A stretch of 64,000 nt of DNA, taken from Cycas panzhihuaensis (taxonomy: Eukaryota > Cycadophyta). The DNA is taken from positions 2,852,001-2,916,000 of the forward strand of contig CM041465.1 of NCBI GenBank assembly GCA_023213395.1, read 5' to 3'. Numbering within the stretch: the first letter of the stretch is position 1; each line of letters begins with the position of its first letter. Under the pieces are notes generated by a model that was given only the letters and a program-made list of their open reading frames with translations, was not told the origin of the DNA and made no database searches. The translations under genes were made by a program, and so were the position numbers. This document shows positions 36,163 through 48,720 of this stretch, piece after piece.

Positions 36163-37640
36163 CTCATGAGCTTTACACCATTAAAGAGACTAATATATAT
36201 GATGAATGGAAGAATCCATGGAAGAGGTATACAATTCCATAGTGGATAATGATACATGGGAACTTGTTGACTTTCCTCCCAATAAGATAGCCATTAGAAC
36301 CACATGGGCCTATAAAACCAAATTTAGATCTGATGGATCAATTGACAAACATAAGGTTAGACTCTTAGCCAAAGGATATACCCAAAGGGAAGGCATAGAC
36401 TATAGTAAAACCTTTACTCCTATTGTATGAATGGATATAGTCCGTATGATGTTGACTTTAGCTACCTAAAAGGGTTAAGATGTTCATCAAATGGATATCA
36501 AAAGTGTATTCCTTAATGGCTATATTAAAGAAGACATATGTATCTAATAACCAAAAGGTTTTAAAGTTAGGGGGGAAGAAGATAAAGTGTACAAACTAAA
36601 AAAAACACGTTATGGATTAAAACAAGTACATAGAGCATGGTACTCTAGGATTGATAAATATTTCAGAGACTAAGGTTTCGAAATACCTCAATTGGATCTA
36701 AATTTATATATTAAAATCAAAGGAGATTCCATTTTGATAGTGGGACTTTATGTAGATGACCTTGTCTACACAAGAAATGACTCCCACCTTTTACAAAAGT
36801 TTAAGGATGATATGTATAAAGAATATAAAATCATTGATTTAGTCTTGATGCATCACTTCCTAGGATTAGAAGTGTGGAAAGAATACCTTGTAATTACTCC
36901 AAAAGTTCAAGATGAGTGATTACAAAGCCATAGATACACTTGCTAAAGTTGGCATTAAGCTCTCTAAATGCGATGATTATGCACCAATAGATCCCACTCT
37001 TTATAGACAATTTATTAGTAGCTCGATATATTTTACATCTACACGACCATATATTATGCATGTAGTTAGTATAGTATGAAGGTTTATGCAAGATCATAAA
37101 TCCACTCATTAACAAGTAGCTAAACAAATTTTATGATACTTGAAGGGTATGACAAATTATGGGTTATATTGTAAATATTTACCAAACTTTAAGTTATTTG
37201 TATATACAGATTCTGATTAGGTAGGAGATATTGATGACATAAAATCCACTTCAAGATATACATTCAGTCTCAGTTCAACAACCATTTCATAGAGCATAAA
37301 GAAACAAAATATGGTTTCCTTATTTACAATAGAAGTAGAATACAAAGTAGTAGTTTTAGATGTGTGTGAGACAATATGGTTACAACGACTTTATAAGATC
37401 TTTAGATGGAATAAAAAGGCCCTACCAAGATTTGGTGTGATAATCCAAGCACCATTTAAATGACTTGAAATATAGTTTTCCATGGCAAAACTAAGTATAT
37501 TAAGACTCAATATCAGTTTATGTAGGAATTAGTCCAAACTGGTGAAATTGGGTTAGTATATTGTAGCACAAAAGACCAAGTAGTATGTATCTTCATAAAG
37601 GTATTAGGAAAGATCAAATTCCATAAATTTAGAGAAAATC
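36163..37640 (+). pseudogene. Element B reverse transcriptase and RNase H
   Basis: Continues B after [20 protein letters not shown] starts [48 protein letters not shown] and an intact GLYVDDLVYTR (YVDD 36749-36760) follow. RNase H is recognisable as YTDSD near 37207, TIEVEYKVVVLD (TEAEY altered) near 37330, and a remnant of the terminal FTKVLGKIKF (about 37590-37625). Many stops. Confidence 0.87.
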
Positions 37641-37665
37641 TTGGAGTTATAAATAATGGACATTA

Positions 37666-37675
37666 CGAAGGAGAA
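37666..37675 (+). other. Element B polypurine tract
   Basis: CGAAGGAGAA directly before the 3' LTR. Confidence 0.65.
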
Positions 37676-38009
37676 TGTTAAAATAATATCTATTATGCTT
37701 AATTAGTGTGCAAATGGACCTTGAGAACTAGTGAGCCATCACTAGTCGTCCTTGGGCCACCACAAGCCATTATAATCCACCATCATTTGCCCTCGAGCTA
37801 ACAAGGTACATTTGATTAATTTATTTTATTATTTTTTTTAATTTTTGAATTAACATTTGGGTAGAGGTGGGCTTTCACCTCCCCACAACTATAAATAATT
37901 TGGGTGTACCACCCAGGTGTTTTTCAACAACACCTCAAATTATTAGAAATTTGTTTACACTTTTAACTATGGCTTGGTAAATAGATCTGCTCTGTCTTTT
38001 AAACCTACA
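37676..38009 (+). repeat. Element B 3' LTR
   Basis: 334 bp, starts TGTTAAAATAAT, ends CCTACA. It retains about 26 bp deleted from the 5' LTR. Confidence 0.87.
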
Positions 38010-38143
38010 TACATCCCCCTCATCCAAGAGGGGTTGTCAACTCCCTTGAATCCCCCTAAGGAAAGATTGGTGGGGAAACCACACTGATAAAGGTCCTAAA
38101 AATTAAGCCTTCTCATAATTATGATCACATATCTAATATGGAG

Positions 38144-39147
38144 GAATAAGGGAATAATGATGTTTCTAGTTTCCCTAGGCTCTTAGGTAACCTAAGTGTG
38201 CCCTCTTTCCCCTTGATCCCATGGTTAGGTAAGCTCCCCTGACGAGGGACCAATATGGCAGGTAAGGAAGGGGAAAGGAAGAGAGAGAGGAATGAAGGGA
38301 CCCAATGGGTGTAAGCCCACTTAGTATAAGTAAGGTTTATCTTTATTGTTATATTAGCCAGAACAAGAGGAAAAAGAGAAAAATAAAAGAACCAAATAAG
38401 TGAAAAAACTCACTCTTCTTTTCTTTAACACTTTTCCTCTTTATTTTTTATAAAAGGGCACACATACCAATTAAAGAAAAGAAACAAGGATGTGACAAAG
38501 GGGAAAAACTAAGGAATCCTTTCCTATATGAAACCCTACCCTAAGAAACCCTTGATTTTAATCCTTTTTTGTTTAAAGAAAAGAAATGAGGACTAACTTT
38601 CCTTCTTATGAGTTAATTTCTCCTTACTCTCTAGTATGCTAAAAACCCTTCTCGATTCCCATATTTACCTTTAATAATGACACAACCCAAAAAGTAAAAG
38701 AGGGGAAAGAGAGTTTTTGCAATAGGAAGTAGAGTGAGAATTCTAATAAGAAATAAAATAATGTTGAGAAAAGGGGAAGGAGGTCCACCTATATTCGATT
38801 GGTAGTTAGAAGTACTGCTCCTTTTTGTCTCTCCTTGTCCTCCCCTCAAATTCTTTCATTGCTACTTTGAAGTAGAGTAGGAGGGAACCACTTACCCACC
38901 TTAAATAAAAAGGATAACAAATGAAGAGCATCAAAGGAAGGAAATAAAAGAGTAAAGAAACAACAAGTATGAAAAGAAGTGGGTACTTATCTTATTAGAT
39001 TACACCCTAGCTCCAAACCTTAATATAAATGATGGAGGGTTTACTCCCTCTCACATCCCTACAAATTAGAAACTAGAAAAAGGGAGCTACCATACAATCC
39101 TCCAAAAATCTAATTTCATAAGAATGAATCAGTATGAATATGAAGTA

Positions 39148-39242
<95 letters not shown>

Positions 39243-40534
39243 AAATAGAAGCCATAACAAACATGAAACAAGAGGGGCAAAAGGTGCCTCAGAATAGCAC
39301 AACCTTCTCTATGCAAGTAGTGTTCTACTAAGGGAATCATCTTCAATAAAACCCTTATAACTTAGTGAATTTATAGGTAAATGAGAAGGAAAGATCATAC
39401 AAATTCAAACCTTACCTTCTACTATCATAACAAAAAGAGAAACTATCGATCTGTAGAACTCTACCTATGTAACATGGTAAAAAAAGGATGGAGGGAAAGG
39501 GTGAAAAGAGTCTCATAATCAATAAACCAAGGTAGGAGGGGTATACCCAATCCAATGAAGAGATGAGGAGTTAATGGCACCCAATGAGTAACTCTCTAAT
39601 GCTTCCTTGCTTACTCTTAGGTTGATCTCCAAAGTCACCACCTTAACTCCAAAGTATGCAAGTCACATAAACGATGGAAGAGTTGTTGAGACAAACTTTC
39701 TATAGCATTTCATTATCATAAGAAAAATAGAATATCTATGATATCTTACCCTTAAAGTTAAGGGGTTTTATATAAGAAAATAAGGTGAGAAGGTGGTGGT
39801 TTCATGCCCATAATGTGGGGAAACCATTATCCAAAACCATAAATAAGCTAAGGAGGTGAGCTTCAAATCTTAAGAAAATTTGAATAAAAAATATTGTTGG
39901 AGATCCAATGAGATTCCCAAGAGTGTAGTGAGTTGCCTTGGGCTAATGTGGCATGTGAGGGCCACCAAAAAAGGCATAAAGAAGTTGTTTAATCATTGGA
40001 GACATGGCTATAAGTCATAAAATTTGTACCATAGACAAATCTTCAATAGCACAGATATATCTATAGTACCATAAATTATTCTATAGTATCACTTTTTGCG
40101 CTAAAAAAGATAGTGGTGTAGTAGAAGAATGGGTAAATGAGGCCCAAGCCCTATCCTAAGGTTGGTCCAACACCCAAAATTCAATCCTAAAGCCTAAAAT
40201 GGGGAGTGACCAATGGTTATGGAGAGGAAATAGAGCTAAATGAACAAGGACATATCCAAAAAGCAAGTTGCAAGGATGTGGAGAGGTCCATTTTGCAATC
40301 GATAAACTAACATAGGGGCTCTAAGGCCATTGGGCCAGAGTCCTAATCATCATCAACATAAAAGGATGGGGCATAAGCAAGCTAATTATGCAAGCAATCA
40401 TACATCTACTAACTAATTAATTCATCGCATAAATCAAAATAACATAACAAATGTGATGGGTGATAAAGATGAAGACACATACTGGCACTTACCTATATCA
40501 TCATGTAAACATCATTCTTGGAAGCTAGGAAATA
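38144..40534 (-). repeat. Element F 5' LTR, main part
   Basis: Resumes after E. 39033-40534 matches the left-edge LTR (1-1539). 38144-39032 has no partner in the window because the other LTR runs out of it. The right end GCTAGGAAATA corresponds to GCTAGGAAACA at 1539, with CA decayed to TA. Confidence 0.72.
39150..39241. repeat. (AT)n microsatellite in F 5' LTR
   Basis: Pure AT run, at the same LTR position as 117-228. Confidence 0.95.
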
Positions 40535-40829
40535 AAATCCACATATTTATATTGAAGGAGAATTGTCTAATAGATTTGGATAAAATAATGAGTAACACTA
40601 TGGTTTCTAAACTTAGTAAAGTACACAAAGGTACTTCTTTATGTATGTATTCATAACTAATTTATGCAATGCTTAGCATAATGTAATTTAACAATCTCCA
40701 CTTAGATCTTGATATAGAAGGTGATCCTATTCAATTCTACTTTTTAAATGTATAGGAGTTAAGATCATCATATTTATTTTATCTTTTATTAAAACTTTTT
40801 ATCTTCCTACTATTAGATTTCTACATCTT

Positions 40830-41323
40830 CCCATTAGAATGGATGAGGATTTGAAGAACTGGTTAAAGTGAATAGAAGGAACCATATATAGGGTTTTTTA
40901 TTTATTAAAGAATACATGACCATTTAGCTGAATGAATTTATAGGTTTTTCATTTTAGATACCTAAGTATGCATCACTTAAATTATTTTTCATGGAGGATT
41001 ATCTTTGATTAGAGTTATAATACACCCAAAGTTTAAAAAGATGCCTTATTAGTTTATAACTATTACTATCAGATTTTAGATAACACAAAAGTGGGGAGAA
41101 GTAGAGCTAATATGTGTACCTTTGGGATAATGTAGGTTAAAGAAACCCCACCAAGGAACTATGATCTTGATGGAGTAATAGAAAATTATATAAGAAGTAT
41201 TAGAATGACTTTAGCCATAAACTAATATGAAATCTTAAGATTTATAGAAACCAAGAGGATGCTTAAAAAAATTGTAAAATTGAGATAGTTTTTCATTCTT
41301 GAGAAGATCTAATTATATTATAG
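40830..41323 (+). pseudogene. Unrecognised broken frame in G
   Basis: From ATG near 40840 one plus frame can be followed for about 160 codons with some ten point stops (MDEDLKNWLK, later DLDGVIENYIRSIRMTLAIN and YEILRFIETKRMLKKI). The persistence of one frame suggests real coding origin, perhaps gag or an extra ORF upstream of gag. No family is recognised. Confidence 0.35.
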
Positions 41324-42060
41324 ATGGAAAATATCACCATAATAGAGTCACCCCTAGAAGAAGAGGTAGAACTTAAGGGAGAAATAGAAAAGGTAAAGAG
41401 GATAAAGCCATAAGAAAAAATTATAGATACAGAAAAGAAGAAGAAGAAAAGTGGTAATAACATGTCTTAACACCTTCTACACATGTGACTACTCACTAAA
41501 AATTAGTGTAGGTGCACTTATAAAAAGAGGAGATGATGATATTGATGGAAAAATATATGGTTCATGATCCATCACGTTCTCCTCTTTCCCTTTAAATAGA
41601 CAATTAATCCCTTCTTGTTCAATAAAAGTCATAGCCTATCTCAAAAACAATACAAGCCCAACATTCCTTAAGCATAGTAGAAAGTTTAAAGATATTATAG
41701 AAAGTTATATATTTATAGGAGGAATTAAAATCATATTATCATGAATAAACCAAGTCCCTAGAGGGTGTTAAAGTGATAGAGGAAATAAGAGAATAAGCAC
41801 TAAAAGAAGAGAAGGTGATAAATCTCATAAACACCTAAGATGTTGAACAAATTAAAGAAGAGATTAGGTAGCCATCTTAGTAAGAAGAGTGTAGTTATAA
41901 TTCTTAGTAAGAAAGGAAAGAAGATGAGAGAAATACCCTAGACACTAAACCAAAAGGAGTGGATGACACCCCTTTAAGTTCATATAAAAAAATAATAGGT
42001 GGACTAGAGCTTAGTCCTTAGGTTACCAGGTAATTAAAAAATAGGCAATTGACATTGAAT
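41324..42060 (+). pseudogene. Lys/Glu-rich broken frame in G
   Basis: ATG 41324 starts MENITIIESPLEEEVELKGE, then a Lys-rich stretch. Later pieces lie in other frames (VGALIKRGDDDIDGKIYG near 41510). It may be the acidic/basic linker of the preceding unrecognised protein. Function unknown. Confidence 0.3.
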
Positions 42061-42149
42061 TCTACTCAACTCCTAGTCTTTGATATAATTATGTAAAAAA
42101 GTTTTTATTAATGGAATAAGTAGGACAAAAGTTTGAATAAAGTAGTTAT

Positions 42150-42677
42150 TAAAGGGGAAAACTAATTAAAATAATTACCCAGTCAACTAAGGATGACATG
42201 GCAATGGAGTATGTAGACTTATATTTAGCTACTTAATAGTTTATAAAGAATAAGGTCTCTACTCTATAAGATCAATTATAATAAATAATGCAAGAGAACA
42301 AAGCCTTAAAATTAAAGAATTTGACTTTAAGTTAAAAGCTAGATCAGTTTAGGGAAACCTAGCAAAGGGTTGTTGGATAAGTGCTTAGAGATGCAATTGA
42401 ACTAGAAATGGATAAGATGCTCAAAAGTTTAGCAATTGCTATAAGAGATTTACAATCAACTAAAAATTATCTGAATAAAATATTTAAAGAAGATGAATTC
42501 TTAAGGCAGTCTCTTTATATAAGAAGGTACAAAGGCTCAAAAGTATGGCTACCAAAATATAGGCTTCATATTTTATGGAATTACATAAAGAGGGAGTTTT
42601 ATTTTTATTTAAGAGTAGAGTTGCTAAGGAATGGGACTTACAGAAACATAACCTATAAGCCACTTATTCAAAAATAA
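42150..42677 (+). pseudogene. Coiled-coil protein fragment in G
   Basis: A plus-strand frame, open 42381-42677 and readable upstream to about 42150 with TAG/TAA at Gln sites. Heptad-like leucines and many K/E/Q run from about 42220 to 42500 (IMQENKALKLKNLTL, IELEMDKMLKSLAIAIRDLQ). The tail has LPKYRLHILWNYIKREFYFY. It may be part of gag or of an extra ORF. No family recognised. Confidence 0.4.
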
Positions 42678-42864
42678 TAGTATATTTTAGATACAAGGGT
42701 GGATAAAGGTAAAGTAATTGTAGCAAACACCAAAGATCTTGAGACCAATATGAATAATGTTATAGAGGAAATATTTTCTATTATTTTGTAGCTAAACTCA
42801 TCTATATTAAATAAATATTAAACTATAGATAAACAAGAATTTTTTAAGATTATTATTGATGATG

Positions 42865-43163
42865 TTGGATATGTTGAAATTTGATGAAACCCATTTATCA
42901 ATACTAGCAAACAAATTGGCTTATAAAGCAAGAATTTAGGTTGCTCATAATAGATAGATTAGACCTAGAAAATTTTGTATTAGTGACAAGGTACTAAAGT
43001 TAGAGTATATTCACGATAAAAAAGAGAATTTTTTTCTAAAGTGGACTGGACCTTATTTGATTATTGAAGACTTAGAGAATGGTGCTTATCAAATTTCCAT
43101 GCTAGAGGGTTTAGAATTTAAGAAACCCATTAGCTCCCAATTTCTAAGAAAGTTTTATGCCTA
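42865..43163 (+). pseudogene. Element G integrase C-terminal domain
   Basis: ANKLAYKARI leads to IRPRKFCISDKVLKLEYI, FLKWTGPYLIIEDLENGAYQ and KPISSQFLRKFYA, then a stop. This is the C-terminal domain of Ty3/gypsy integrase of the Tat/Athila type (VGDLVL, GPY.I, GAY, P.N...L..YY pattern). The catalytic core is not found upstream, so the join with the coiled-coil stretch implies a deletion. Confidence 0.75.
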
Positions 43164-43782
43164 ATGGCATCACATCTCTGCAATGAGAATAAACTATGGC
43201 TTGAACTAATAAGCCAAAACTATGAGTAATTTCCTTCTTTTTTATTCTCTTACTTTCCTTTCATTCTCATGAAACAATATTCTACCAACCATGTAGGACT
43301 ACTATCCTGTTTTGGCATAGACATTGGTTGTTGGAATTTATCTTTCATTACTATCTTCTCTTTTTCTCTTTTGAGCCCTGAACTCAGAAGAGAACTTTGG
43401 TACCTAGTTTCACCTTTGATAGTTATTCAAGTGAAGAGATCTATTTTGTTAGCTTCATTTATTTTATCAATTGTTTGATTTACTTGTTATACCTCTTTAT
43501 TTATTTTGGAGGGTTTTTTTTTATTATATTTCACTTATTTTTCTTTTTATAACCCTTAATTCTCTTTATTTACATTCTCAAGGTGAATACTCATTATATC
43601 TCCTTCTCTATATATTTGGAGTGTGTGATTTAGATTTCCTCTCTTTCCCATAGTTGAATCTTTAAGGATTTGGGTTACATGTATCCCATTTTGGTTTTTT
43701 TCTACATTGAGAGGGGGTATTTTATAATTAGATAATTGTGATACTCTCCTTTTTATAAATATAAAAAAAAAAGAAAAAGTTT

Positions 43783-43815
<33 letters not shown>

Positions 43816-44039
43816 ACACACACACATATATATATATATAAGAGTTTAAAATATTATTATTACTATCCTCTTGTTATTTGGAGCAAGTTATATGATGGTT
43901 TCATCCTCACCTATATCCATTATAGTTTAGGTATATTTAGGTGGGTCATTCAGGATGTTCAAGTCTAGTTGCATGGGTCCACCATGGCCTCAATTGTGAT
44001 TGAACTTTATTTGACACCTTTTGATTATTATTTGTTATC
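43164..44039 (+). other. G stretch between integrase end and RNase H
   Basis: T-rich, no recognised domain, contains the CA microsatellite. Several short open frames here have no coding signature. Confidence 0.4.
43784..43841. repeat. (CA)n-(TA)n microsatellite
   Basis: About 20 CA units with one CCC interruption, then TA units. Confidence 0.95.
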
Positions 44040-44585
44040 CTAGTTATGATATTATCCTATTCTCCTTATAGTTGAAACCACCTTGTTATTATTCTACACC
44101 AACTCCTCACTAATTAATTCTAGTACATCTCCTTTATTGATCACTTTATAAATTTATTTCTATTTTCCCATGGCATTGAATATTTCAACTGATAGAGATA
44201 GTAGAGGTAACCCGAGACCATTTGTTATTGTATAGGTGATTTATGATCAATCATTCTTTTATCTGTTAGTTTATTTTTACTTAGAGTAACCAACAACGAG
44301 ACTAAATATCTTACCATTATAGGAGATTTATTGGATATTTCTTAGTTTTATTATGGTCCTATCACTACCTATTTTAACTCTCAAGTTGTTGTTTACCAGT
44401 TGGTTGGTATCTATCAAATCCATTCTCCACTACTCCTCATTCTCTACCATTAAGTTTTATTACTCATGTCCCTATTTTCTTTTGTTACTCTTTAATATAT
44501 TCCATAATCCTTTAATACTGAAGCTGATACTTTAGTTTCTTTTATCTTAGAAAAGTACCTTAGGTAGTTTTCATTTCATGCTCAG
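44040..44585 (+). pseudogene. Element G spacer and archaeal-type RNase H
   Basis: LNISTDRDSRGNPRPF (about 44175-44220) matches the TDG..RGNPGP start, VTNNETKYLTIIGDLL (44290-44335, after a frameshift) the ATNNEAEY region, and FNSQVVVYQLVGIYQI (about 44378-44425) the DSQLVV.Q..G.Y region, with D-S-Q now N-S-Q. About 140 residues, nearly the whole domain. It resembles the F copy at 6023-5820, and the preceding 100 bp also resemble F's spacer. It lies 1 kb after the integrase end, not between RT and integrase. Confidence 0.65.
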
Positions 44586-45599
44586 AAAATTTCATTGTAG
44601 AATGAATATAAACTACCACTACAGACTAAGTATAAATTATCACTCTATAAAGAGTATAAACTATGGGTCTTAAAAATGACAATATGAGTTTTGTAAATGT
44701 TGAATTGATAGGATTAAGATAATTTAAAGTATTAGTAAAGATAGACCCATGTGGGAATCATGGGCCAAGGAGGATCTTGGCAAGGGGTAAGTCCCTAAAA
44801 GCTTCTTGCCCCTAGAAGGAGACAATGAGGAATCCTATATACTCAGGAAACTAGTTTTTTGTTAAATGGAACTCTTCTTTTATTTTATAAACAAAATATT
44901 TCTCTTTAGATATATTACATAGATGTGGATTTTATCTACATTTATTAATCTGTCTTGAGTATGATATAAATTTTATAAGTCTTTCTTTTAAAGAAAGCTT
45001 GTACCATTCCATCTTTTACTCTTCTAATATTATTACTGCTTGTTTTTAAAATGGTTTTAGGTTTATTAGAATGGAATTAGTAACTTTTACCTATTTTTCT
45101 CCCCTTTATATTTCCTTATATTTCCCTTTTTAAATACCTCTTTTCACTCTAAAATATGTATAAACTACCATGTACATACCAATGAAAAAAAAAAAGAAAA
45201 AGATAAAATTAAAAAAAAGAAAAAGAAAAAGACTTCTTTTTTTGTATGCTTTCACAATAAATCGTATTGATGAGTATATATCCTACATAATAGATATGAA
45301 GAGGTATATAAAGATGGAATGAGTTTAGAGTTAATGTTTTATCCACATTCACATAAATGATGGATACAATTATCAATATAGAAAATACAAAATACATGGT
45401 CACTATAATATATATCTACCATTATGTGACTCAAAATACATCATCAAAGGCTGTTAAATGCCTCATGTCTCCTCTCTATACCCTCTCTATACAACCTATA
45501 CTCATCTCTGTGAGCCTTGGTAAGATCCTCCCTATTCCTTATTTAGCTTTATCTTTTCATCCTAACCCGATGTATCTCTATATGTTGACTCTCTCCTAG
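44586..45599. other. G stretch between RNase H and antisense ORF
   Basis: AT-rich, no domain recognised on either strand. Poly-A-rich text at 45185-45235. It may include the 3' end of the antisense gene. Confidence 0.35.
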
Positions 45600-47275
45600 G
45601 TGGAAGTTGCCTCCTCTACTACATCATCATACTCTCAAATCAAGTGACTCGACCACCTGCCTGTATCGGGGTTATCTTCTAAATATGGTACCTCTTATCT
45701 TTTGTTTCCTTGAGCTCAATCTCTTGGAGCCTTAGCTTTACCCTCATATCCTAGAATATATCTCGAGTTCATAATGCTAGACCAAAATACTCAACCTGAT
45801 CCTCTAGTAGAGTTTGATCAATAATGTTCCATGCATAAGGCTCTTTTGATGTAGAGGAATATGGAAATATCATGTTTAAGAGCCTATGTATCTCTAATAG
45901 GGTTAATCTCCTCTCACTTGTCCATGAAAATCATATGCAATTATGATCAATCCCTTATTAAATGAGAGAAGAAATAATCAAAGGAGAACTATAATAGGAA
46001 ATATTAAGTAATAATAATTAACATACCTACTAGTTGTGGCTCTCCTCCTAGTTCACCTCCTCTTAGTAGCCCAATCACCATCTCCTCAGTTGGTTATAAT
46101 ATTGCCTCCCCTTATGGCTCTTGAGGAGGATCTTCTCCTTATTCTTTGCCATCACCTCCTAGTCCTCCTTAGTTGTCTATTGACCCTAACTCTATGCTCT
46201 GTATAAAGCCTCCTCCTCCACTACCTTATGTACCTCTATCTCCTAGAGCACATCTTTCCCTCCTCTCCTACCTCCTCCCATTGATGGCTTTCCTCTCTCT
46301 CCTCTTCTAGCTCCCCTAATCAACTACCAACCTATCTCACCTCTTCCTCCTTATCCTCTTAACTATCGTGCTATCTCCCCTCATCCTTTACCTCATCTTC
46401 TACCTTTACCTCTCTATCTCCCTCTAGTTGTGATGTGACCCTCCTCTACTACTGCTCTCTCAATTGTATCTACCTCATCATCGCTCCATGTTGGTAGTCC
46501 CTTATATGGATCCATTACTAGTTACGTCCTAGTCATCTTGCTCAACATAAGACTATAAGTATTCCTCACCATTATTGCTACCATGTTATCAATCTAAGCC
46601 CTCATACTCCACTTATATATCTTTGGATCTATGATGGATAACTCACCTAATACTCCTCTATCTCATTAAAGGGATATGATCATATAGCCAACATATGAGG
46701 ATTAAATTATAAGAGAAGCCTCCTCGTCCCTATCTATTAATCTTAAATAATTGAAGACTCATACTATCCAATATATACTGACCCCAATTCATCCTCATGC
46801 CTTCTTTACAAGCTCTAATAACTCTTACCCACTAAGTTATAACCCCTATAAAATTGTGTGTCCTCATAATCTGAATGATGATAATTAAGGTAATCATCTT
46901 TTGAAGAACTAAAATCCCCTCTATTGTCCTCATTACCTCAATAGATACTCCATGGGACTTGAACTAGTTAATAAATCTTATGAGATACTGACTACACGCC
47001 TCTTGAGATTCATTGTCTATCACCCAACTCAATCAAATATCCCTCTTATGCTAACTAACTCCCAATATCCTATCAATATCCTTGGAAGTAATGCAAATGT
47101 TTCTTATCCTATGAACTCTAAAAGCATTCTCTCTAGGAATCCAATAATTGATAAAGTCATGGAGAATTTTATACTCCATAACTAGTTGAGTTGACTTGCT
47201 CACTTGGGATAACCCATACTTTTATAATAGATGCCAATTCTCCTTTGTTAACTCACTTACCAATTGTGCAATCAT
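45600..47275 (-). pseudogene. Antisense extra ORF (aORF) of element G
   Basis: Reads against G's pol. ATG at 47275 (MIAQLVSELTKENWHLL) leads through FINYWIPRENAFRVHRIR and KDIDRILGV (residue 67 or so) to IEGILVLQKMITLIIIIQIM and WVRVIRACKEGMRMNWGQYI. Each segment lines up with the F antisense ORF in the same order. Then comes an acidic/Pro-rich linker (about 46450-46030), a strong donor-like site (GTATGT at 46026) and a second stretch with coiled-coil character near 45770-45650 (VKLRLQEIELKETKDKRY). Stops and at least one frameshift break it. Function unknown; a link to the plant mobile domain is possible, not shown. Confidence 0.55.
45917..46026 (-). other. Possible intron in the G antisense ORF
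   Basis: The donor TAG|GTATGTTAAT at 46026 is a strong plant donor and falls, as in F, between acidic linker and coiled coil. The acceptor is uncertain; ...GACAAG at 45917 would give 110 bp, close to F's 109 bp. Confidence 0.3.
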
Positions 47276-48065
47276 CAATCCTTCATTCTCTCAAGTGCCT
47301 ATCTTCTCTAAGAATTACATCACACAAAAATAATTAAGTTAGTATGTGATTTTCACAAATAAATCTTTACTTTCTTTTTAATTTTCATTAAAATTTTTCT
47401 TTCTAAGGTAAAAAATATAGAAACATAATTAAAAATGTGATAATATAGTGAAAAAAATGCAATAACATCTCCAAAAATGTGACTTCTTAATTAAAAATGT
47501 AATTTTTTAATTTTTTTCTTTATTTTGTAAAATCACATTTTTTACCATTAAATTATATTTTTAGCACTATTACTATATTTTTTTCATCTATATTATTATA
47601 TTTTTCACTATAAAACCAAGTTTAAAAAAAAATTACTAAGAAAAGCTTACCAAATATCTTGCTTCTCAATAAATGGCTCTAAATTTGCCTCTCTTGAGTT
47701 GATCCTACTTTGAAAGAACATCTCTATAACTTCTTGTAGTTAGAAAATGACATTCAAAATCACCGCTTTCCAACTCCTGTCCATAAAAATGAAATAAAAA
47801 ATTTTCTATTTCCTTATAAAAAGAGGGTCCTCCTTTATATTTTTGGTAAAATTTTTCCTTAGATTTATTTTATTTGTTCAAGTTAACATGAACCATCTTC
47901 AATTACTATTCTTGAAGTAGACTTCCCTAAACTTAGAATTTTAGAATTCTCTTCCATTAATTAAAGGTATTTTTATCCTTCAATAACAAGCCTTTTTTAT
48001 GATGGTCATCATTACTCAAATGTAATAGCTTTCATGGTTTCTAACTATCCTTTTTTGATCCCTCA
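47276..48065. other. G stretch upstream of the antisense ORF
   Basis: AT-rich, no gene. Many AAAATGTGA-type words on both strands at 47340-47620. A minus-strand TATAAAGGA (47839-47831) lies about 560 bp before the antisense ATG, at a spacing similar to F. Confidence 0.3.
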
Positions 48066-48535
48066 TGCTCTAAAAATTCACTTGTTAAAGAGTCAAAACT
48101 ATGATAGTGAATTAGTTTGAAAATTAGTTACTAAAGAGCCTAAACTATAGTAACCCCTTATGCTTTGAAAACTTGATTATTGATAAGCCTAAATAACAAT
48201 AATCAGGCTCCAAAATTTCAATTATTAATGAGTTTAAACTATGATAATCTATCCCTTTTAGCTTTGAACCATTCCACTCATTAGAGGGCTAAAACTATGA
48301 TGACATCAAGCTCTAAAACCTTATTGTTGATGAGATTAAACTATGACAATTGAGCTCTTAAAATCCACCTACAAGTGAGCCTAAACTATGGTAGTCTTAT
48401 GCTCTAAAAAATCACCTACTAATGAGCTTTAATTTTGGTAGTCTTAAGCTTTAAAAGGTCACCTACTAATGAGCCTAAACTATGGTAATCTTAAGCTTTG
48501 AAAAGTCACCTATTAATGAGCTTATAAAGTATGGG
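48066..48535 (+). repeat. Tandem repeat block, about 9-10 degenerate copies of a 46-52-bp unit
   Basis: The core GAGCCTAAACTATGGTA followed by AAGCTTTGAAAA and CACCTACTAAT recurs through the block. The last copies (48370-48530) are most alike. Blocks of this kind occur near the 3' ends of Tat/Ogre elements. Confidence 0.85.
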
Positions 48536-48549
48536 AGAAAAAATAGGAC

Positions 48550-48720
48550 CATCTAAGTTCCTAAGCTCCATTTAGTCAATAGGCATTGTTGGCAGTATTA
48601 TTGATCAAGTTTGTTCTTAAGCCCCATGTAGTTTATGGGCATTTCTGGTGGTACCATCAATTAAGTAAGTTGCATCCTTATATTAGTTTATCTTTGAAGC
48701 CCTATCTATTTAATAGTCAT
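48550..48720 (+). repeat. Second short tandem repeat, about 75-bp unit
   Basis: CTCCATTTAGTCAATAGGCATT, then CCCCATGTAGTTTATGGGCATT, then CCCTATCTATTTAATAGTCATT mark three diverged units. Confidence 0.6.

Noticed and set aside
43556-43825. Minus-strand frame with a Val-Cys repeat
   Set aside because: Product of the (CA)n microsatellite.
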